A DNA stretch of 7,923 nucleotides, taken from the NCBI GenBank assembly GCA_043775925.1, contig JAYVRW010000055.1:1-7923 (forward strand), given 5' to 3'. Below, in pieces: positions 1 to 5,114 of the stretch. The stretch is from JAFDVL01 sp043775925. Lineage in GTDB: Bacteria; Acidobacteriota; Blastocatellia; RBC074. Position 1 is the stretch's first letter, and each line of letters starts with the position of its first letter. A program made the position numbers and the translations under genes. The notes below the pieces were generated by a model, which was not told the DNA's origin, did not search any database, and saw nothing but the letters and a program-made list of their open reading frames with translations.

Positions 1-239
1 ACCTTAATCGTCACGCTGTCTTTCGTGATCGTTTCCTGTTGTTCCAGATCAACCGTGCGAGTACGAATGTCAATCATCTGCTGACGTTCAATGAGAGGAA
101 TAATCCAATACAATCCCGGCCCTTTGATGGATTGAAATCTGCCCAGGCGAAAGACGACAGCGCGTTGATATTCCTGTGCGATTCGTAATCCGAGGATTCC
201 GAAGACAACGACGATCAAAAGCGGAATTAGGATGTTCAT
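1..239 (-). CDS. Slipin/stomatin-like SPFH (band 7) membrane protein, N-terminal part
   Basis: The start codon is ATG at 239-237. The frame stays open to the window edge, giving 79 full codons, and the C-terminal part lies outside. The product begins MNILIPLLIVVVFGILGLRI, a single hydrophobic segment (about residues 2-20) that should anchor it in the membrane. The stomatin/slipin signature follows: EYQRAVVFRLGRF (about 23-35), GPGLYWIIPLIER (about 40-52), then DIRTRTVDLEQQ and TITKDSVTIKV, the start of the SPFH domain. Members form oligomeric rings in membranes, often act with an NfeD-like partner, and are linked to membrane-domain organisation and protein quality control. No partner gene is visible here. 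The gene starts 47 bp after the HEPN-type gene on the same strand, and no terminator is visible between them, so co-transcription is possible. The ribosome-binding site is weak. HflC/HflK or QmcA-type SPFH proteins are alternatives, but the short N-terminus and the GPGLYWIIP pattern fit slipins best. Confidence 0.88.
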   Translation of the reverse strand, partial: MNILIPLLIVVVFGILGLRIAQEYQRAVVFRLGRFQSIKGPGLYWIIPLIERQQMIDIRTRTVDLEQQETITKDSVTIK

Positions 240-286
240 AATTTTAATTTCTAACTTTAACAGCCCTTTTTTTCTTGAAATCGTAT

Positions 287-1630
287 TCAATCTTCCTTTG
301 TCGCTACAATTTCAAATTCTTTATTGAAAATTTCTCTAAAAGCCTCTCTGAATTGTTCTGTCTTTCGAAATTCTCGAAATATAGGCCAGGTACGATAAGC
401 CTCTTCACTATCTATTGGGTTTTTTTCTGGAATTATTTCGTGACCTAATTGTTTCATGACCAAACTAGCCCGATCATATTCATCGCGTAATACATCTTCA
501 CCTAATTGGAACTTATAACTACTCCCCCAATTCTTTTGTCCAAGTATTTCACGACATTTTTCATTATTACCAGACCACTTATAGGCTTGAGCGAGATTAA
601 GTGTTTTTGTCAACATGTTTTCGGCGGTCGAATCTTTCGCCATTTTATATGCCGCGAACTCACATAATTTTATGGCAAGTCTATACTGCTCAGATCTGAT
701 GAGGTTCAAAGTAATATCCACAAGATTTTCTTCTGACTCAACGACTTGATTTTCTAAAATTTTTCGCCACATTTCATGTGCCAACCTAACCCCAGTTTCA
801 TAAAAACATTTGTAGGCTTTTGAAAAATATTCTTGATCAACTTCAAGCTGATCACCGATTGCTGGTATACTGGAGAAAACTACTTGATGCTTTTCACAAA
901 CACCCAAATATTGTTTCGAAACAACGCCGTTAGTGTGGGTAAAAAGATTACGCCGCTCCGTTATCTCTATAAAATCAGCCCAAAATCCTTGCCCATCATT
1001 GGGTAGCTTGATAGCAAATAATTCTGCAACTCCTTTGATTTGATCTGTATGGCTCTGACGCATCAACTGGTCTGTTATTTTTGATATAATTGAATCCTTT
1101 AGCTCTTCTGCTGTGGTCTCATTGTATTGTTGATTTACTTCATCAGAAATCCGCTCCTGAAGTTCTTCAATACTAGAGAAACTAACCAGGTCTTTGAATG
1201 AAATTGTTTTTCCAACTGAGATTGGCGGTTCCTTTAATTTTACGCGTTCTGGTCTAAGAAGCATAAAATCTCGAATAAGGTGAATTAAAAGTACATCGAA
1301 CTGGCTTATTAGTTCAACCAACAAACTTCGTGAAATAAGGGCTGAGGCTTTACCTGTCTTGCCAACAACTCTTAAGAGGTTTTGATATTCATCATATTTT
1401 TCAATTGGAATCTTATAATCAAGGTTTTCATCCTTTACACCGAATTCATTACAAAACTTACTAATATCACCGTGCTTCTCGGTAATCAGCTCTTCTAGTT
1501 GCAATCCTACGAATCGGAATGCTTGTTCTAAACTATCCAGAGCCTTTACATATTCATCTAGCGTCTTTACTACGCGATGATTTGAGCTGTGCCAAGGGGC
1601 GCTGAATCTTTTTAAGTGAGGTAATAACAT
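287..1630 (-). CDS. HEPN-type (RiboL-PSP-HEPN-like) protein with TPR-like C-terminus
   Basis: A 447-residue, probably soluble, mostly helical protein with no signal peptide or membrane segment. The best clue is EITERRNLFTHTNGVVSKQYL at about residues 222-242. R227-N-L-F-T-H232 is the R-x4-H motif of HEPN endoribonucleases, and the flanking 'RRN-x3-H-x-NG(I/V)V-x3-Y' pattern is what I associate with the RiboL-PSP-HEPN/MAE_28990-like families. HEPN proteins often cleave RNA in toxin-antitoxin, abortive-infection or stress systems. Residues about 303-370 read as two TPR-like helical pairs (for example RSEQYRLAIKLCEFAAYK and LAQAYKWSGNNEKCREIL). The end, WPIFREFRKTEQFREAFREIF, resembles the tail of many TPR proteins. 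ATG at 1630 has AGGA 7 nt upstream. The gene is clearly more AT-rich than its neighbours, which suggests recent transfer. No obvious antitoxin or nucleotidyltransferase partner is in the window. The coding call is firm, the HEPN assignment moderate, and RNase activity is inference. Confidence 0.72.
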   Translation of the reverse strand: MLLPHLKRFSAPWHSSNHRVVKTLDEYVKALDSLEQAFRFVGLQLEELITEKHGDISKFCNEFGVKDENLDYKIPIEKYDEYQNLLRVVGKTGKASALISRSLLVELISQFDVLLIHLIRDFMLLRPERVKLKEPPISVGKTISFKDLVSFSSIEELQERISDEVNQQYNETTAEELKDSIISKITDQLMRQSHTDQIKGVAELFAIKLPNDGQGFWADFIEITERRNLFTHTNGVVSKQYLGVCEKHQVVFSSIPAIGDQLEVDQEYFSKAYKCFYETGVRLAHEMWRKILENQVVESEENLVDITLNLIRSEQYRLAIKLCEFAAYKMAKDSTAENMLTKTLNLAQAYKWSGNNEKCREILGQKNWGSSYKFQLGEDVLRDEYDRASLVMKQLGHEIIPEKNPIDSEEAYRTWPIFREFRKTEQFREAFREIFNKEFEIVATKED

Positions 1631-1651
1631 CTGATTATCCTAATAAAAATT

Positions 1652-1695
1652 AAAAAAACAGATAGCCAATACAAAAACCTTTCATCGGCTATCTG
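1652..1695 (-). terminator. Intrinsic terminator downstream of the desulfurase and GMC relic
   Basis: On the minus strand CAGATAGCC (1695-1687) and GGCTATCTG (1667-1659) form a perfect 9-bp stem around a 19-nt loop, followed at once by seven T residues (1658-1652). This is the standard rho-independent layout. It should end transcripts from the encapsulin-desulfurase unit and insulate the HEPN-type gene, whose start lies only about 20 bp further on. Confidence 0.75.
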
Positions 1696-1700
1696 CCTAC

Positions 1701-1720
1701 TTTTATATACTTTTATATAC
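1701..1720. repeat. Two tandem copies of a 10-bp A/T-rich unit
   Basis: TTTTATATAC occurs twice back to back (1701-1710 and 1711-1720). On the minus strand each copy contains TATAAA, which resembles a -10 element, so the pair could hold a promoter for the HEPN-type gene. No convincing -35 box stands at the right distance: TTGGCA lies about 20 bp upstream of TATATA. The first copy also includes the stop codon of the GMC relic. A plain slippage duplication is the simpler reading. Confidence 0.6.
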
Positions 1721-1820
1721 TCCCTTTCTTAAATCCCTTTGCCAAATAATCACAGGCACTGAGCGTAATCACTATCACTTTTTCGTTCTCGCTATAGTTG
1801 CACTCAATGTGTAGATAACG
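1713..1820 (-). pseudogene. Relic 3' end of a second GMC oxidoreductase gene
   Basis: The minus strand reads LHIECNYSENEK directly followed by VIVITLSACDYLAKGFKKGSI and a TAA stop (1715-1713). These match two separate parts of the intact GMC protein in this window: LHIDCKHGDNEK (residues 457-468) and MMAITLRACDHLADEFKQGNL (552-572, ending at its stop). The 83 residues between them, which hold the catalytic His and Asn, are deleted. At DNA level 1719-1778 aligns without gaps to 5121-5180 (47 of 60 identical, counted by hand), and about 27 of 35 bases match in the other block. No start codon or upstream coding part remains. An extra base near CCG-TTAT breaks the frame further upstream. The relic begins right after the desulfurase stop codon and cannot encode a working enzyme. 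Confidence 0.8.
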
Positions 1821-1821
1821 G

Positions 1822-3777
1822 CTAAATCACGCCAGGATTTTTGCCGTTTTTCAAATTCCAGATGGCGGCAATCAGGACATCAATTTCTTCGCAGGTATTA
1901 TAAAAAGCCAGCGAAGGTCGCACGGTGCTTTCCAATCCGAAGCGCCGCAAAATCGGCTGGGCGCAGTGATGACCAGAGCGGACGGCGATCCCTTCGCTGC
2001 TCAGCGCCTGTCCTACTTCTTCCGTTGTGTAGCCATCCAGCACGAACGACAGCACGCTCGCCTTTTCACGCGCTGTGCCGATCAGGTGCAGACCGGGGAT
2101 GCGCTGAAGACCTTCGGTTGCGTAGACCAGCAAATCGTGTTCGTAGCGAGCTACATTGACCATCCCGATTCGATCAAGGTAATCAATCGCGGCTCCCAAA
2201 CCTACGGCATCGGCAATGCTGCCTGTTCCGGCTTCAAAGCGAAACGGCGCGGGATGATAGACCGTTTTTTCAAACGTCACGTCTACGATCATGTTGCCGC
2301 CGCCTTGCCAGGGCGGTGTCGCGTCAAGGACTTCCTGTTTGCCGTACACGACGCCGATGCCGGTTGGAGCGAAAACTTTATGCCCTGAGAAAACATAAAA
2401 ATCGCAGTCGTAAGCCTGTACGTCTACGCTCATGTGCGACACAGCCTGCGCTCCGTCAACCAAAACTTTTGCGCCGTAACGATGCGCAATCTCGACCATT
2501 TCCGGCACAGGCGTAACAGTTCCGAGCGCGTTGGAAACCTGCGCTAGTGCCACCAATCGCGTTTTCGGCCCCAATAGTTTTTCGTACTCATCCAACAAAA
2601 TCTGACCGTGATTATCTACCGGAGCGACACGCAGTTTCGCCCCTTTTTCCGCGCAGAGCATCTGCCACGGAACGATGTTCGCGTGGTGTTCGAGGTGCGT
2701 GATAACAATCTCGTCGCCTTCGTTGACATGCTGATGTCCCCAGCTTTTGGCGACCAGATTAATGCCTTCGGTTGCACCGCGAACGAAGACGATTTCCCGC
2801 GTCGAACCGGCGTTCAGGAAGCGGCGCACTTTTTCACGCGCTGCGTCGTAAGCATCCGTCGAACGTGCCGCCAGCGTGTGCGCAGCGCGATGCACGTTGG
2901 AATTTTCATGTTCGTAAAAATACGACAGACGATCAATCACCGCCTGCGGCTTCTGCGTAGTCGCGGCGTTATCCAACCAGATCAAAGGACGCCCATTCAC
3001 GGTTTCCTGCAAGATCGGAAAATCGCGCCGCACTGCCTGCACGTCAAACAATCCAACTGAGAGCGCCGATTGCGGAGGCAAATTTGGATCGTTCCCAACC
3101 GGAGCCAAGCTCGGCGCAAAGCTCAGGTCTGAAAGCGACCTCACCGATTCTAAAAAGGGAAAGCCCGATACCTGTCGGGCATCGCCAAGATGCGGCACAG
3201 AGCCTGGAATTTGCGGCGTCGAAACACTCGGCAACGGAGTCGCCGGAATCGCCGCCGGAAGATGCCCTGGCATCCTTGGCGAGAAGCCGCGCATTTCTGC
3301 TTCGGTCGTTGGTGCAACAGTTGGCAGGGCAAATAACGACCGTGCCTCTTCGATAAAAGAGAACGACGGTGTAGTTGAAAAATCGCCTGCCGAAAAGCCT
3401 CCGGGAATTCCCGGTGAAGACAATTCGGGAACCTGCGCGACTGATGGCGAAGAATTAAATCTCGTCACGTCGTTGGCGACGGCTTGCAACTCAGCCTCTG
3501 AAAATTGCCCTGTTGATGGGATTTTTGGCGCAGCTCCCAACGAAGAAAAATTCGCGGGTGGAGCGATAGGCAGATTCACACTCGACAATGCAGCTTCTGG
3601 GATGGGCGGAATTTGTTGTGAGGTAAATGCCCCCGATGACATCCCCTGATAAAGCTCAGTCGCAAGCCGTGCCAGCGTCGCAGGATCGGGCAAACCTGCC
3701 TCCGCCGCCTGCTTAGCTCCGCTCAGATCGCGCTCAAAATCAGGCATCTCCGGCGTGAAATTAGTATTTGTATTCAT
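1822..3777 (-). CDS. Family 2A encapsulin cargo: cysteine desulfurase (SufS-like) with disordered N-terminal targeting domain
   Basis: PLP-dependent enzyme that releases sulfur from L-cysteine to give alanine and an enzyme persulfide. From ATG 3777 it has 651 residues, against about 400 for ordinary SufS. Residues 1 to about 240 are rich in Pro, Ala and Ser and lack a fold signature. This matches the long N-terminal extension that directs such enzymes into SrpI-type shells. It includes DPATLARLATELYQGM near residue 32 and a repeated F-(I/L)-E-x-(A/V)-RSL motif. The catalytic core starts near FDVQAVRRDFP (244-254). Visible motifs are LDNAATTQ, EHHANIVPW (363-371), VDGAQAV, SGHK with the PLP lysine K467, the GGG loop and RSGHHCAQP with catalytic C605. 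The start is ATG 3777 because GGAA lies 6 nt upstream; an in-frame TTG at 3789 has no spaced ribosome-binding site. It overlaps the shell gene by 17 bp, which suggests translational coupling. Fe-S assembly SufS is less likely, because no suf genes are near and the extension is diagnostic. Confidence 0.95.
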   Translation of the reverse strand: MNTNTNFTPEMPDFERDLSGAKQAAEAGLPDPATLARLATELYQGMSSGAFTSQQIPPIPEAALSSVNLPIAPPANFSSLGAAPKIPSTGQFSEAELQAVANDVTRFNSSPSVAQVPELSSPGIPGGFSAGDFSTTPSFSFIEEARSLFALPTVAPTTEAEMRGFSPRMPGHLPAAIPATPLPSVSTPQIPGSVPHLGDARQVSGFPFLESVRSLSDLSFAPSLAPVGNDPNLPPQSALSVGLFDVQAVRRDFPILQETVNGRPLIWLDNAATTQKPQAVIDRLSYFYEHENSNVHRAAHTLAARSTDAYDAAREKVRRFLNAGSTREIVFVRGATEGINLVAKSWGHQHVNEGDEIVITHLEHHANIVPWQMLCAEKGAKLRVAPVDNHGQILLDEYEKLLGPKTRLVALAQVSNALGTVTPVPEMVEIAHRYGAKVLVDGAQAVSHMSVDVQAYDCDFYVFSGHKVFAPTGIGVVYGKQEVLDATPPWQGGGNMIVDVTFEKTVYHPAPFRFEAGTGSIADAVGLGAAIDYLDRIGMVNVARYEHDLLVYATEGLQRIPGLHLIGTAREKASVLSFVLDGYTTEEVGQALSSEGIAVRSGHHCAQPILRRFGLESTVRPSLAFYNTCEEIDVLIAAIWNLKNGKNPGVI

Positions 3778-4708
3778 GATAATTTCCAACTTCGACTTGA
3801 TCTAAAGCGGCGATGGCATCGTCCGTCAAGATAGCGGCAGAGCAGTACAACGAAACTAAATAGGAACCGATAGCATTTTGGTTCAGCCCCATAAATCGCA
3901 CTGATAATCCGGGCGTTTGCTCGCCGGGCAGACCGGGCTGGTACAGACCAATTACGCCTTGTTTTTGCTCTCCGACGCGCAATAACAGGATGCTGGTTTT
4001 TCCGCCTTTGCCGACCGCCGGCTCAGTTTGTCCGTCAACCATTAATTTGTCAGTTGGCACTAACGGAATTCCGCGCCATGTCAGAAAAGGTGAGCCGAAC
4101 AAAGTCACCGTTGGAGGTGGAACGCCGCGCCGTGTGCATTCGCGCTCGAAGGCGGCAATAGCGCGGGGATGCGCGAGGAAGAATGACGGCTCTTTCCAGA
4201 CTTTGGAAATCAGGTCATCCAGATCGTCAGGCGTTGGCGAACCTTTGCGCGTTTGAATGCGTTGTGACGCCGGAACATTTTTCAGCAAACCATAATTTTC
4301 ATTGTTGATAAGTTCGCTTTCCTGCCGCTCTTTGACGGTCTCAATCGTGAGCCGCAATTGCTCTTTGATTTGATCGTAAGGATTGCTGTACAGATCAGAA
4401 GTCCGCGAATGAATATTCATCACAGCCGAGATTGAATTCAGCGTCAGTTCACGCGGCTTCTCGTCATATGGGACAAAAGTTTCGGGCAACGCGACGGTTT
4501 CTTCCTGTCCGCAGATCACGTCAACAGATTTTTCATTGACAACGCGATTGACGCGCAGCGTTCCGGCTTCCAGCGGTTTCCAATCCAGCAACCGAACCAG
4601 CCAGCGCGGAGTGATAGCGCCATATTGCGGCGCAGTTTTCGTAACATTCGCAAGTTGAAAAGCAGCCTGCTCACTTAAGGTATGATGCGTTTTGTCGTTT
4701 TTTGCCAT
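3761..4708 (-). CDS. srpI: Family 2A encapsulin nanocompartment shell protein (SrpI-like)
   Basis: A 315-residue HK97-fold capsid-like protein that should self-assemble into an icosahedral protein shell in the cytoplasm. The signature is the N-terminal stretch SEQAAFQLANVTKTAPQYG and ITPRWLVRLLDW-x-PLEAG-x-LRVNRVV (about 12-57), which I recognise from SrpI of Synechococcus elongatus and its relatives. Further family-typical segments are EYGLLK-like NYGLLKNVPASQRIQ (138-151), the P-domain-like LISKVWKEPSFFLAHPRAIAAFERE (166-190), the RGIPLVPTDK segment (212-221) and VRFMGLNQNAIGSYLVSLYCSAA (270-292). No cyclic-nucleotide-binding domain is inserted, which separates it from family 2B. ATG 4708 is preceded by a weak GAG about 10 nt upstream. 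The next gene starts inside its last codons and encodes the matching cargo enzyme. In the S. elongatus system the shell gene responds to sulfur starvation; no clear operator for that is seen here. Confidence 0.95.
   Translation of the reverse strand: MAKNDKTHHTLSEQAAFQLANVTKTAPQYGAITPRWLVRLLDWKPLEAGTLRVNRVVNEKSVDVICGQEETVALPETFVPYDEKPRELTLNSISAVMNIHSRTSDLYSNPYDQIKEQLRLTIETVKERQESELINNENYGLLKNVPASQRIQTRKGSPTPDDLDDLISKVWKEPSFFLAHPRAIAAFERECTRRGVPPPTVTLFGSPFLTWRGIPLVPTDKLMVDGQTEPAVGKGGKTSILLLRVGEQKQGVIGLYQPGLPGEQTPGLSVRFMGLNQNAIGSYLVSLYCSAAILTDDAIAALDQVEVGNYHEYKY
3778..3787 (-). promoter_or_regulatory. Ribosome-binding site deciding the desulfurase start
   Basis: Minus-strand GGAA (3787-3784) lies 6 nt before ATG 3777 and inside the last codons of the shell gene. 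It supports ATG 3777 over the upstream in-frame TTG at 3789, and means the cargo message is read by ribosomes finishing the shell protein. Confidence 0.6.
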
Positions 4709-4749
4709 GATGTTTTTCTCGAGGGTAAATTGATATTTCTAACTTATTA

Positions 4750-4783
4750 GGGCTTGGGGCATTGGCTTTTGGTCTTGGGACAT
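4750..4783. repeat. Degenerate inverted copy of the CCAAAGA heptamer run
   Basis: Read on the minus strand this stretch goes CCCAAGA, CCAAAAG, CCAATG, CCCCAAG, CCC: degenerate copies of the heptamer found on the plus strand at 4862-4891. The two runs are in opposite orientation with about 78 nt between them, so a leader RNA covering both could fold into an imperfect long hairpin shortly before the encapsulin start. Confidence 0.45.
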
Positions 4784-4819
4784 TTGTACGAATAATTTGG
4801 TGTCGGTGAAAGTAACAAG

Positions 4820-4839
4820 AGCATTAAGATGCTGGTCAA
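4820..4839 (-). promoter_or_regulatory. Possible -35 box with adjacent small palindrome
   Basis: Minus-strand TTGACC (4839-4834) resembles a -35 hexamer and is followed at once by AGCAT-CTTA-ATGCT (4833-4820), a 5-bp-arm palindrome that could be an operator. No good -10 hexamer stands 16-18 bp downstream (TGTTAC/GTTACT only), so this is a weak candidate upstream of the encapsulin gene. Confidence 0.2.
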
Positions 4840-4861
4840 GGTGAATTATTTCAATCACTTG

Positions 4862-4891
4862 CCAAAGACCAAAGACCCAAAGCCAAAGACC
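4862..4891. repeat. Short tandem heptamer repeat (CCAAAGA)
   Basis: CCAAAGA occurs at 4862-4868, 4869-4875 and 4883-4889, with a variant CCCAAAG at 4876-4882 and a final CC: about four units in a row. Intergenic heptamer runs of this type occur in several phyla; I see no coding use. Confidence 0.7.
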
Positions 4892-4909
4892 TCATCAGAT
4901 ACAATGGTA

Positions 4910-4938
4910 AATCTATTGCGTCAGAGTTGGAATTACAA
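4910..4938 (-). promoter_or_regulatory. Candidate sigma-70-like promoter for the encapsulin operon
   Basis: Minus-strand TTGTAA (4938-4933) and TAGATT (4915-4910) are separated by exactly 17 bp; each matches the consensus hexamer at four of six positions. Transcription from here would give a leader of roughly 195 nt holding both heptamer runs. Matches of this quality arise by chance, so this is only a candidate. Confidence 0.25.
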
Positions 4939-5006
4939 GAGTCAGACAAGCGGTTTGATTGGATTTTAACATTGGCAGGATCATGTGGTGGGCAAAAATA
5001 TTTTAC

Positions 5007-5081
5007 CGCAAAGAGTCAAAGGGACGAAGCGGCAAGGAGCTACCATATTCTAGCTGCTCTTTGACCCTTCGCCCCCTTGCG
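5007..5081. repeat. Imperfect palindrome downstream of the GMC gene, possible bidirectional terminator
   Basis: The left arm (5007-5042) and right arm (5051-5081) are imperfect reverse complements. The inner AGCTA/TAGCT is perfect, and GGG(A)CGAAG, CAA(A/G)GAG and the outer CGCAA are shared between arms. On the minus strand it begins 34 nt after the GMC stop and is followed by an A/T-rich GGTAAAATATTTTT, so it could help end the GMC transcript, though the stem is interrupted. The internal GCAAAGA/GTCAAAG texture also looks like a degenerate short repeat, possibly a genome-wide family. Confidence 0.55.
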
Positions 5082-5114
5082 TTGAGAATGTTCAGACTAT
5101 CCGACTACTTGCGA

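Larger units (their letters stand above)
4709..5114. other. 406-bp intergenic region between the GMC gene and the encapsulin gene
   Basis: No believable gene lies here. A plus-strand reading frame at 4959-5198 runs through the palindrome and into the GMC gene and has no family resemblance. The stretch holds a palindromic repeat next to the GMC stop, a run of CCAAAGA-like heptamers with inverted counterparts, and weak promoter-like boxes. It should contain both the GMC transcript end and the encapsulin promoter. Confidence 0.7.

Noticed and set aside
1966..3356. Several plus-strand open frames antisense to the desulfurase gene
   Set aside because: They overlap a gene with clear family motifs, show no recognisable domains and have Arg/Ser-rich composition typical of antisense frames.
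3778..3789. TTG at 3789 as the desulfurase start (four extra residues)
   Set aside because: No spaced ribosome-binding site precedes it, while ATG 3777 has GGAA at 6 nt.
3761..4708. HK97-like shell protein as a prophage capsid
   Set aside because: It has the SrpI-type N-terminus and matching desulfurase cargo; no portal, terminase, protease or tail genes are present.
4862..4891. Heptamer run as a CRISPR array
   Set aside because: Units are 7 bp and contiguous, with no spacers and no cas genes nearby.
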